Assembly: GCA_963715405.1 (NCBI GenBank) | Contig: OY970239.1 | Location: 1,488,001-1,552,000 of the forward strand | Direction of reading: 5' to 3' | Length of the DNA: 64,000 nucleotides | Source: JALZKA01 sp963715405 | GTDB taxonomy: Bacteria; Actinomycetota; Thermoleophilia; Solirubrobacterales; 70-9 | In this document: piece after piece, positions 16,498 to 25,529 of the stretch | Position numbering within the stretch: the first letter of the stretch is position 1 | How the letters are laid out: each line of letters opens with the position of its first letter | Translations under genes and position numbers: made by a program | Notes under the pieces: generated by a model | The model's database searches: none | What the model was told of the DNA's origin: nothing | Seen by the model: the letters and a program-made list of their open reading frames with translations, nothing else

Positions 16498-17395
16498 CTA
16501 GGAGTAGCCGAGCTCGACAAGCAGGTCGCCGGCCTCGGCCTCGAACCGTTGGCGATCTTCCGGCGCCATCTCCGTACGCCACCTCCCGACGCGATCGAGC
16601 CGCGGCGGACCGGCCGCGGTGGCGTGCTGGCTCGCCTCGCGGCGGCACTCACGGCCAGGTGCCCGTCGCGACCATGGCGGTCACGCTCCAGGGGCCTCAA
16701 GCGCTCGGAGGCTCCCTCGTGGTGGCGCAGCATCGAATCATTCCACGGCAGCTCGATCAGCTCCGCGATCTCCCTGAGCACGCGTTGCGGCTCTCACGAC
16801 CAGCTCCTCGTAGCGAACCTCCATATACCTGCCCGGGTCCAGCTCGGCTGCCGCGAGCCGTCCCGCGCGGATCAGGCCGGCCCAAGTTCGCGCGGCCTCA
16901 GCGGCGTCATCGGTCCCCCAACTCACACCGGCCAGGGAGACGGCCACGTCGCGCCCGTCGCGAATGAGGTGCACAAGCGGGCCTCCTCGAGCGTGGAGGC
17001 GATCGTGCCCATGTGCTCGAGGTATGCCGGCGTCTTGTCGCCCCAGCGCTCCTTGCCGCGGTCTCCGGGCATGCACCACGTACACCGCGCGCGCCGCGTC
17101 GCCCAGACGGATGGGAGCCAGCGCAGCCAGGTGCTCGCTGAGCTCGGCCGCGTCGATCTCCAGGTCCGGCCAGCGGGGGTGCCCTGTGATCGTACCGGAC
17201 CAGGGCCCTGCGGCGGCCTGGTTCCGGCACCCCCCTCTCCTCCAGTCAGTCGCCAACGTGCGATCAGGCGCGGGAGGAAGTGGGTTTCCGCCGGGATCGC
17301 GAGCTCGGGGTGGGCGTCGAGCATCAGGCGCAGGAGGGTCGTTCCCGAGCGAGTTCACCCCGACGATGAAGGGCGCGGGCGGCGCTGTGGCTCAT
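16498..17395 (-). CDS. PAPS-dependent sulfotransferase, frameshifted
   Basis: Assembled over several frame changes (near 17370, 17325, 17100, 17010, 16780 and 16650). Start ATG 17395 overlaps the glycosyltransferase stop (ATGA). Key elements: FIVGVNSLG then TLLRLMLDAHPELAIPAETH near residue 20-40 (the 5'-phosphosulfate loop region with the typical P.ET.FL stretch), RWGDKTPAYLEHM near 120, and LIRDGRDVAVSLAGVSWG near 150, the 3'-phosphate-binding signature of Sulfotransfer_1/3 enzymes. The C-terminus ends LLVELGYS before TAG 16498-16500. It transfers sulfate from PAPS to a hydroxyl or amine; the acceptor is probably the glycan or glycolipid made by the adjacent genes (inference). Confidence 0.75.
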
Positions 17396-18379
17396 CTCCT
17401 CGCGGCGGGGACGGGACTAGCGAGAAAGCTTCGAGGAAGCCGGTCCAGCGCTCCTCGAAGGCCGCGAGGCCGAACTCCCCTGCAGTTCTGCCGGCCCCGC
17501 GCGCGATGCGGCCGGCGTGCTCGTCGTCGGTGAGAACCCGCGCGAGGCGCTCGCAGAGCTCCTCGAGCGCCGGATAGGCAACCGCCTCGCAGTTCTCGCC
17601 CGGGCGCATGAACTGGCCACCTCCGCCGCCGTGGAACCCGACCACGGCGCAGCCCGCCGCCATCGCCTCGACCGGCATGAGTTCCGAATCCTTCGCGCGG
17701 CGAAAGGGAGAGGAAGTAGCGGTGCTCAGCCATCCGCTGCATGAACTCAGCGTGCGCAATCGGTCTGAACCGTGCCCGAAGTGGTGCTGGACATGCGGGT
17801 GGTCGCGGCGCATCAGCTCCTGCGTCCTGGCGAGCAGCTCGGGCCCCATGGACTTCGTGACGACCAGCACCTGCCCGGGAGGCCGCTGCACTCCATGCGG
17901 GCCCCTCGGGGATGCGGTCGAGGTGCACGAAGGGTGGGATCACGGGCGCCTCGATCTCAGACACGGTCCGCAGGAGGTCGCGCAGGAAACCCGACGCACA
18001 CACGTAGCCGTCGAAGAACCGTCCAGCTCGAGAAGGCGGCCGAATCCCTGGACGTACATCAGCTTGCGCCCCGGCAGGCGCAGGCCGAACTGGTGGCTCC
18101 AGAACGAAGGGTTTGCGATCAGGAGGTCGGCCTCGGAGATCTCGAGCTCCATCTCCTGGAGGCTGACCTCGGGGAAGGCGTCGGGGTAATCCCAGCGCCC
18201 GTGGTCGGGACGCTCGCCGTTCAGGGCCACCACGCGGCATTCGTGGTCGAAGCGCTCGGCGACGATGCGGCCAAGGTGGTAGGCCATGTACGCGCCGCCC
18301 GGGCAAATAGCCGCCCGCGACGTAGACAACCGGACGCCCGCCGCGCCTGCCGGCCCGCCCGCGGGCCGCCTGCCGCCAT
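17392..18379 (-). CDS. GT-B fold glycosyltransferase (GT4-like), frameshifted
   Basis: ATG 18379 lies 11 nt past the preceding gene's stop. The N-terminal Rossmann domain is recognisable after slips (VVYVAGGYLPG, then AYMAYHLGRIVAERFDHECR and ADLLIANPSFWSHQFGLRLP). The C-terminal donor-binding domain has FLSLSPREGFG and PVEAMAAGCAVVGFHGGGGG, the GT4 pattern with the E-x7-E-like acidic residue in EGFG. About 325 residues, with frame changes near 18320, 18010, 17900, 17720 and 17690. It overlaps the sulfotransferase start by 4 nt. Donor and acceptor sugars are unknown. Confidence 0.7.
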
Positions 18380-18390
18380 GGGGTGTCCGG

Positions 18391-19574
18391 TCAGCGCCGC
18401 GGGGGCCCGCGGCGAACGCGACGATTGACCCGGGCCAGGCGGCCCTTGGCAGGCGCGCGCCGGCCGCCCCCCAGCTCGGCGATTTGCGCACGCATGCCGC
18501 GCTCCTCTCGGGCGAGCTCGCCGACGATCCGGTCCTTCGCGGCCGCCCCGTCGCGAGCTTGCGCCGGCCAGGAGAGCGCGGCCTCGACTCGCCGCACGTA
18601 GGGCCTCCACTCGACCTGGGCGCGAGCCGTCTCTTGCGCCCTGGCCGCGAGATCGGTCAGCTCGGCGGGGCGGGCGAGAGAGAGCGCGAATCGCCGGCGC
18701 CATCTCCTCTATCGACTCGACCAGCACCGCCCCGCCCTCTGAGCCAAGCCCCTCCGCGAAGCGGTTCGTGGAGAGCGCGACCGGCACGGTTCCCATGGCC
18801 CGCGCCTCCACCTGAATCCGCGAGTGGCCCTCGACTCGCGAGGGCCAAACGAGGACCCGAGCGGATCCGATGCCCCGAAGCCCCTCGGTCGTTGGGGACG
18901 GTCGGGATCCGCAGGAGGCTGTGCCCCGCCTCTGAGGCCACCTGGAGAGCCAACGTGGCCCAGCGATTGTCCTCGAGCACCACGATGTCCGACTCCTTGC
19001 TCCCCGGCGGCGGCGGGAACGTATGGGGCTCGGCCCGAGCCGATGAACGCACACGCCACCCCCGCCTCGAGCGCGGCCCCCTGAATACCCTTCGAGTGGG
19101 TCCACATCTCGCAGCCGAGGCCCGCGATCGCGCGGAAGTGCTCCGGTCGCCCTACGCTCGCGGGATCGACCGTAAGCGGGTCGGGCTTCTCCCGGCGCTC
19201 CTCGGTGTAAGGCCACCGGCGAACCCGGGGGGCCGAGCAACATCATCACGCAGCGGGCGCCGGACAGTACGTACGGGGCATACAGGGGGTTCGGCCACCC
19301 TCGGCAAGGATGACGGTGTCCGCCGCGGTCGGCACCGGGGTGCCGGGTCGAGGTCGGGTCGCGCGCCGGCGGCCTCGCAGATCTCCTCGAAGACGTCCCG
19401 GTCGATCGTCCCCCGCAGCTCAACGCGCCGGCCGGTGGCGGCGATCGCGGCGGCGAGCTCGTACATAGTGCGCACTGCCGCCCTTCACTATCGGGGTCGG
19501 GCGCCGGCGAAAACGGGAGCCCGGGCAGCTCCCAGCTCACGGGGGCCCGCGCCGCCGACGCGAACGACGATCAT
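18391..19574 (-). CDS. GT-B fold glycosyltransferase with coiled-coil C-terminus, frameshifted
   Basis: ATG 19574 overlaps the epimerase stop (TAATG). After several slips the text reads MIVVRVGGAGP, VRTMYELAAAIAATGRRVEL, NPLYAPYVLSGARCVMMLLG, WTHSKGIQGAALEAGVACAF, and the donor-site region RVLVWPSRVEGHSRIQVEAR followed by MGTVPVALSTNRFAEGLG. The C-terminal 70 residues (REERGMRAQIAELGGGRRAP) look like a coiled coil with a basic tail before TGA 18391-18393. Very GC-rich, with at least six frame changes, so the exact sequence is unreliable. A role in assembling a surface glycan is inferred from neighbours. Confidence 0.65.
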
Positions 19575-20545
19575 TAACGGCCCGGAACGCCGAGCGACGC
19601 GCCGCTCAGGGCCCACTCGCACTGAGCTGCGAGCCCGTCCGCCAGCGAGACCTCGGCCACGAAGCCGAGCTCCACTCGGGCGCTATCGACGTCAGCCCAG
19701 GTGCTCCACGCGTCTCCGCGCGCTGGGGCCCGTAGCTCCAGCGTCGGGGTGGTCTCGAGCACCTCACCGAGGAGGCGAGCCACGATCCAGAGCGAAGCGG
19801 GAGCGCCGGCGCCGACGTTGTAAGTCGCCCCCGGCGGCCCCCGCTCAGCTGCAAGCATTGTGGCGCGCACGACGTCTCCGACGAAGGTGAAGTCGCGGCG
19901 CTGGTGCCCGCCACCGAAGATCCGCAGCGGCTCTCCCGCGGCCGCCTGGGCGATGAACGTCGCCAGCGCCATGTCCGGCCGCTGGCGCGGGCCATAGCAG
20001 GAAAAGTAACGCAGCACGATTGCTGGCGCAGCCTGCCTCGCCCGGCCGCCCGGACCTGAGCCTCCGCGGCGACCTTGCTCTCCCCGTAGGGGCTGAGGGG
20101 CCGAAGCGGAGCCGTCTGGGGCGTTGGCAGCTGCGCGGGTGCTCCGTAGACAGTGGACGAGGACGCCAGCACGAAGATCTGGTGGCGGATGGCCGGCCGC
20201 CTCCGCGAGCAGGCGCTCTGTCGCCGCCACGTTGTTGCGAGCGCTTACAGCCGCCCCCGAGCCAAAGCTCTGGCGGGCACCAGGCTGGCCGGCGAGGTGG
20301 AAGACCGCATCGACCCCGTCGGTGAGCCCGGCGATCGAATCGACGGCAAGGTCGAGCTCGGCAAGCTCGAAGCGGGACTCGTCGCGCAGCCGCTCGAGGT
20401 TGCGCTCTTTCACACCCCGCTCGTAGAATTCGGTGAAGCAGTCGACGCGACGACCTGGCCAGTCCGCGTCGAGGAGGCACTCGCTGAGGTGTGAGCCGAT
20501 GAAGCCGGCGGCACCCGTGACGAGTGCTCGGCTTGCAGGAAGCAT
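19574..20545 (-). CDS. NAD-dependent nucleotide-sugar epimerase/dehydratase, frameshifted
   Basis: The Rossmann signature ALVTGAAGFIGSHLSECLL directly follows ATG 20545 (upstream ATG 20569 is an alternative). A double slip between about 20190 and 20045 hides the catalytic block, which reads VLASSSTVYGAPAQLP and PYGESKVAAEAQ in another frame, giving the SDR Ser/Tyr-x3-Lys set. After this come RYFSCYGPRQRPDMALATF and FGGGHQRRDFTFVGDVV, typical of UDP-glucose/UDP-glucuronate 4-epimerase-like enzymes. About 320 residues. First gene of a four-gene overlapping operon with two glycosyltransferases and a sulfotransferase; a direct-repeat box lies about 165 nt upstream. Confidence 0.78.
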   Translation of the reverse strand: MLPASRALVTGAAGFIGSHLSECLLDADWPGRRVDCFTEFYERGVKERNLERLRDESRFELAELDLAVDSIAGLTDGVDAVFHLAGQPGARQSFGSGAAVSARNNVAATERLLAEAAGHPPPDLRAGVLVHCLRSTRAAANAPDGSASAPQPLRGEQGRRGGSGPGGRARQAAPAIVLRYFSCYGPRQRPDMALATFIAQAAAGEPLRIFGGGHQRRDFTFVGDVVRATMLAAERGPPGATYNVGAGAPASLWIVARLLGEVLETTPTLELRAPARGDAWSTWADVDSARVELGFVAEVSLADGLAAQCEWALSGASLGVPGR

Positions 20546-20710
20546 CGATCGCGGCCGTTCCGGTGTCATTCGACCGTCGATCCCCGGCAGGGACGGTCTC
20601 GCCTGCGGCGCGGTGAGAGACGAGTCGGGCGTAGATGGAGATGGCAACGTATACCTGCGGTCTCACCAAGTGTTACTGCCACTGCCATCCACTCATCGTG
20701 TCGGGTTCGG

Positions 20711-20732
20711 TCTTCACCAAATCTTCACCAAA
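20711..20732 (-). promoter_or_regulatory. tandem 11-bp direct repeat resembling a PhoP/OmpR-type box
   Basis: TCTTCACCAAA occurs twice without a gap (20711-20721 and 20722-20732). The 11-nt period and TTCACC core are those of actinobacterial PhoP boxes (direct GTTCACC-type units). It lies upstream of the epimerase start on the minus strand. The resemblance is seen; binding by a response regulator is inference. Confidence 0.45.
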
Positions 20733-20860
20733 ACCTATCGGCCGGAGAAACACGCTGGTTTCTGACAGCTCCGGACCAACCGGGTGGGGGAAGCGGTGAA
20801 TCAACGCTGCAGACGGTGCGTCATTAGATTGTGGCGCCCGCGCTCGTAACCCATTTGTAG

Positions 20861-20876
20861 TGCATGCAAAGCACCT
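20861..20876. repeat. GTGCTTT hairpin repeat, copy C (inverted)
   Basis: TGCATGCAAAGCACCT is the reverse complement of AGGTGCTTTGCATGCA, one base different from copy A at 14681. It lies in the gap between the sugar operon and trpC. Confidence 0.55.
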
Positions 20877-21051
20877 GAGTCGTGACGCTCGAACGGTTAT
20901 GGGTTGCGGGTCTGTGGGCGGGGGTGTTCGGTATTAGACCCCTTCATCGCCTATCCCCCCACCCCGACAGCCGGAGGATTGCTAGTATGGGACCGCTCTT
21001 GATTCGCGGATAGCACCCGCTTCCGGGAAACTCGCCGACCTGAATAGAGAT

Positions 21052-21074
21052 AGGTGCTTTCCATTGCAAAGCAC
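21052..21074. repeat. GTGCTTT/AAAGCAC hairpin repeat, copy B
   Basis: GTGCTTT (21054-21060) and AAAGCAC (21068-21074) form a 7-bp stem with a 7-nt loop. Preceded by TAG as in copy A. It lies 40 nt downstream of the trpC stop, at the edge of the accessory segment; it could also act as the end of the trpC transcript. Confidence 0.6.
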
Positions 21075-21114
21075 GAGCCTCCAGAGGGCTGGAAGTGCGC
21101 AACGGGCGGGCCAG

Positions 21115-21921
21115 CTACAAAATCTCGTGCTCGCGTGTGAGCATGTCGTCGCCCGCCAGGTCGCGGACGGCTTGCTCGGGATCGCCGGCTCGCATCAGGG
21201 CTTCGCCGATCAGAACGGCGTCCACCCCGATCCGCTCCAGCTCGTCGATCTGGTCGCGGCTCGAGTAGCCGGACTCGGCGACCACCGTCTTCCCGGCTGG
21301 GACGTCGGTGATCAGCTCATCGGTCGTGGTGAGGTCGACCCCCATGTCGCGCAGGTTGCGGTTGTTGATGCCGATCACGTCGGCGTCGAGCTCGAGCGCC
21401 ACCTCCAGATCGTCCTCGTCGTGAACCTCCACGAGCGAGTCGAGGTCGAGCGATTGTGCCTCGTCGTAGAGCTCGGCAAGCTGGTTCGGCTCGAGTGCGG
21501 CGACGATGAGCAGAACGGCGTCGGCGCCGAACACAGCGGCTTCGATGAGCTGGTAGGGATCGACGACGAAATCCTTGCGGAGGATGGGCAGTCCTGAGCC
21601 GGCCCGCGCGGCGAGAAGATCCTCGAGCGAACCCCCGAAGCCGGAGTCCTCGGTCAGGATCGACAGTGCGGCGGCGCCCCCGGCCTCGTACGCGCTGACC
21701 ATGTCCGGGACTTCGGCGCCCGGCCGGATCTCCCCGGCACTCGGGGAGCGGCGCTTGAACTCGCAGATGACCGAGACGCCAGGCCGAACGAGCGCTTCCT
21801 TGAACGGACGGTCCTCGGCGCGCGCCTCGAGACGCGCCCGCAACTCCTCCATGGGGACCGCCCGGCTGCGCTCTCGCACCGTGTGCCTGGCGGCATCGAC
21901 CAGCTCGTCGAGCCTGCTCAT
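21115..21921 (-). CDS. trpC: indole-3-glycerol phosphate synthase
   Basis: 268 residues. ICEFKRRSPSAGEI near residue 50 (catalytic Lys), ILRKDFVVDPYQL near 108, INNRNLRDMGVDL near 175 and VAESGYSSRDQ near 205 match TrpC. It closes the indole ring with loss of CO2. Start ATG 21921 overlaps the trpD stop (ATGA). It is the last gene of the hisIE-trpEGDC run; downstream is the accessory segment rather than trpF. Confidence 0.96.
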   Translation of the reverse strand: MSRLDELVDAARHTVRERSRAVPMEELRARLEARAEDRPFKEALVRPGVSVICEFKRRSPSAGEIRPGAEVPDMVSAYEAGGAAALSILTEDSGFGGSLEDLLAARAGSGLPILRKDFVVDPYQLIEAAVFGADAVLLIVAALEPNQLAELYDEAQSLDLDSLVEVHDEDDLEVALELDADVIGINNRNLRDMGVDLTTTDELITDVPAGKTVVAESGYSSRDQIDELERIGVDAVLIGEALMRAGDPEQAVRDLAGDDMLTREHEIL

Positions 21922-22942
21922 CCGCTTGTGGAGGCTACAGCGCGAAGCTTGTCGAGGACGCCCTTGGCGGCCCCACGGTCGATGGCTTCGCGCGCCCGGT
22001 CCATTCCGTCGCCCAAGTCGGTCGCCGAGCCGCTCGCCAGGATCGCGGCTCCTGCGTTCAGGACGACGATGTCGCGTGCCGGCCCTTCGTCGCCGTCGAG
22101 AACCGCCTCCACGAGCGCGGCATTCTCTTCGGGCGAGCCGCCGGCGATCTCCTCCAGCGGCGTTTCCGCCAGGCCCACGTCGGCAGGGGTGACAAACCAC
22201 TCCTTCGTGGCGCCGTCCTCCACCTCCACGATTCGGGTAGGACCCGAGATCGAAAGCTCGTCGAGACCGTCGTCGGCGCTCACCACGAGCGCTCGCTCAC
22301 AACCGAGGGCGAGGAGCGCTTCGGCAATCGTCTCCTGATAGCCCCTGTCCGAGACGCCGAGAAGCTGCCTCGTCGCCCCGGCCGGGTTGGTCAGCGGGCC
22401 GAGAAAGTTGAAGATCGTTCGCACCGCGAGCTCCTTGCGCACGGGGACGACGTGCTTCATCGCCGCGTGATGGCGCGGCGCGAACATGAAGCCGAAGCCG
22501 GTCTCGTCGATCGAATGGGAGACCTGGGCGGGATCCAGATCGATCGGGACGCCCAAGGCCTCCAGTAGGTCCGCCGATCCCGAGCGACTCGTGTTCGAGC
22601 GGTTTCCGTGCTTTGCAACTGCGCAACCCGCGCCCGCGGCGACGATGGCGGCAGCGGTCGAGATGTTGAACGTGGACGGTCCTCCCCCGGTTCCCGCGGT
22701 GTCGACCAAGCCGTCACGCGAGGTCTCGACCGACGCCGCTAGGCGCCGCATCGTGCGGGCGAGTCCGGTCAGCTCTGCGACCGTCTCGCCCTTTGCCCTC
22801 AACGCAATGAGGAACGCAGCCGTCTGCACTTCCGACGACCGCCCTTCCATGATCTCGTCGAGGACCGCCGAGGCGTGGTCCGAGGTGAGATGGGTGCCTG
22901 AGGCAACCGAGTCGATCGCGCGGGTGACGACGTCGTTGGGCA

Positions 22943-22943
<1 letters not shown>
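21918..22943 (-). CDS. trpD: anthranilate phosphoribosyltransferase
   Basis: 341 residues, intact. The PRPP-binding signature DTAGTGGGPSTFNISTAAA is near residue 80, KHGNRSNTSRSGSADLLEALG near 107, and the conserved RTIFNFLGPLTNPAG near 165. It joins anthranilate to PRPP. ATG 22943 overlaps the trpG stop by one base (TGATG) and its own stop overlaps trpC. Confidence 0.97.
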
Positions 22944-23508
<565 letters not shown>

Positions 23509-23512
<4 letters not shown>

Positions 23513-24903
23513 GCCCAATCCTCCTGCTGGGCCGCCAGCTCAACCGCGGCGAAGACCGCCTTCGCCTTGTTGACCGACTCGCGGTATTCGAAGTCCGGCT
23601 TCGCGTCCGCGACTGTGCCACCGCCCGCCTGTACGTGGGCAACCCCATCCTTCACAACGACCGTGCGGATGTGGATCGCGGTGTCGAGGTCGCCGTCGAA
23701 GCCGAGATAGCCGATCGCGCCTCCGTAGGAGCAGCGCTTGTGCGGCTCGAGCTCGTCGATGATCTGCATCGCGCGCACCTTCGGCGCGCCCGAGAGCGTT
23801 CCCGCCGGCAAGCAGGCCCGGAGGGCGTCCATCGCGCTCACGTCGCCGCGAAGCGTCCCGGCGACGCGGCTCACGATGTGGAGGACGTGCGAGTAGGTCT
23901 CGACCACCATGAGCTCCTCGACATCTACCGAGCCGTACTCGCAGACCCGGCCGAGGTCGTTCCGGCCCAGATCTACGAGCATCACGTGCTCCGCACGCTC
24001 CTTGGGGTCGGCGAGAAGCTCCTCGGCATTGCGGCGATCCTCCTCTTCGTCCGAGCCTCGCGGGTAGGTCCCCGCGATCGGCCGCGTCTCGACGCGGCGC
24101 CCCGACACCTTGATGAGCGGCTCCGGCGAGGCTCCGGCGATCTGAAAGTCTTCGAAGTCGAGGAAGTACATGTAGGGCGAAGGGTTGACCGTGCGAAGGC
24201 CGCGATAGATCGAGAAAGCCTCGACCGGGACCGGGCTCGAGAAGCGTTGCGAGGGCACGACTTGGAACGCGTCTCCGGCGTGGATGTATTCCACGATGCG
24301 AGAGACGTTCGCCTCGAACTCCTCGCGAGTGAGGTTCGACTCGAAAACGCACACCGTCCGCGGAGGCTTCAGCCCGGCTTCGGGCGCGCGGGATCGGTTG
24401 CGCCAGCGCCGCTTTCGCGTTTGCGATCAGCTCGCGGTTGTCGAACCCCTCGAAGGGGAAAGCGATCATCGAGAGCTCGTGCTTTTGGTGGTCGAAGGCG
24501 AGCATGAGCCCGCAAACCATGAGCGCCATGTCCGGGAGGCCGAGCGGATCCTGGTTCGGCTCACCCAGCGGCTCGACCGTGCGCACGAGGTCATAGCCGA
24601 AGAATCCGACCGCCCCGCCGTTGAACGGATGCGCGGGATCGAACTGCGCGACGTCCTCGTCCCCGACCAGCTCGTGCGCGAGCGCGTATGGGTCGCCGCC
24701 ATCGCCGAGCGACCACCGAGCGTGCGGTGGGGGGCGAAGCCGAGATACGAGTACCGCCCGAGGCGGCCCTGCTCGGCCGACTCGAGCAGAAAGGCGGGCC
24801 CCTCGAAGGCGGCCCGCAGCTTGAGAAAGGCGGATACCGGGGTCTCGGTGTCGTCGATCAGCCGCTCGACAACAGGGGCAACGCTCTCAGCGGCGGCGGC
24901 CAT
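23509..24903 (-). CDS. trpE: anthranilate synthase component I, frameshifted
   Basis: About 464 residues once slips near 24700 and 24390 are bridged. The N-terminal feedback-binding domain has the LLESAEQGRLGRYSYLGFAP block, whose LLES element is where tryptophan is bound in known enzymes. The chorismate-binding domain is complete in the last frame: EYIHAGDAFQVVPSQRF, FEDFQIAGASPEPL, PIAGTYPRG, HVMLVDLGRNDLGRV, PAGTLSGAPKVRAM and DTAIHIRT. ATG 24903 overlaps the end of hisIE by 17 nt. It makes anthranilate from chorismate with TrpG. Confidence 0.93.
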
Positions 24904-25515
24904 CGAGCACCTCGAGCACGTCGGCGAGGGCCACGTCCCGCGAGCGAAGGAGCACGGAGAGGTGGTAGAGGACGTCTGCCGCCTCTTCGCCCACCCGTTC
25001 TGCTGACTCGGAGTCGGCGGCGCGCGTGACCTCCTCGGCCTCCTCCCGCACCTTCTCGCCGATCCGTCCAGGGTCTGCGAGTAGCTCGGCCGTGTAGGAG
25101 CCCTCGGGCCGCTCTTCCTGGCGCTGCGTCAGCGTGCGCTCGAGAGCGGGCAGCGTCTCGTGGAGCGCGGGTTTCGGTGCCTCACCCGACTCGGCGTCGC
25201 GATAGAAGCACGAGCGCTCTCCCGTATGGCAGGCAGGCCCCGCCGGCGTTACGAGCGCAACCAACGCATCCTCGTCGCAGTCGATTCGAAGCTCGTTCAG
25301 AGCAAGCGTGTTCCCCGACGTCTCACCCTTTCGCCACAGCTCCTGCCGCGAGCGGCTCCAGAAATGGACCTCCCGCGTGTCGAGAGTGGCCGAAGGGCAT
25401 CGGCGTTCATGTAGGCGAGCGTGAGCACTTCGCCCGTTCGCGAGTCCTGGGCGACACACGGCACCAAGCCGCCATCGTCGAATCGAATCGCCTGCGTAAG
25501 CGGTGTTTCGGGCAT
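24887..25515 (-). CDS. hisIE: bifunctional phosphoribosyl-AMP cyclohydrolase / phosphoribosyl-ATP pyrophosphatase, frameshifted
   Basis: ATG 25515 begins MPETPLTQAIRFDDGGLVPC and continues AYMNADALR, the HisI start; near 25390 the frame slips and continues WSRSRQELWRKGETSGN and GPACHTGERSCFYRD (zinc Cys residues of HisI). A linker leads to the HisE helical domain (LLADPGRIGEKVREEAEEV and ERVGEEAADVLYHLSVLL). About 208 residues, normal for HisIE. Steps two and three of histidine synthesis. Its 3' end overlaps trpE by 17 nt, so his and trp synthesis share a transcript. The start is only 14 nt from the divergent cydA start at 25530. Confidence 0.92.
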
Positions 25516-25529
25516 CGAGGCATCTTACG

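Larger units (their letters stand above)
20546..21114. other. 569-nt gene-free gap between trpC and the sugar operon
   Basis: No convincing reading frame on either strand. It holds the tandem 11-bp TCTTCACCAAA box (20711-20732), two GTGCTTT hairpin repeats (20861 and 21052), and GGAGG followed at 20987 by an ATG that opens only eight codons. A TAGTAT hexamer at 20983-20988 could be a -10 element but no good -35 is visible. The base composition is less GC-rich than its surroundings. Confidence 0.6.

Noticed and set aside
20969..21012. GGAGG followed by an eight-codon ORF as a trp-type leader peptide
   Set aside because: It is on the plus strand, opposite to the trp genes, contains no Trp codons and leads to no gene.
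25516..25529. Tryptophan attenuator or T-box before hisIE-trpE
   Set aside because: Only 14 nt separate hisIE from divergent cydA, leaving no space for a leader.
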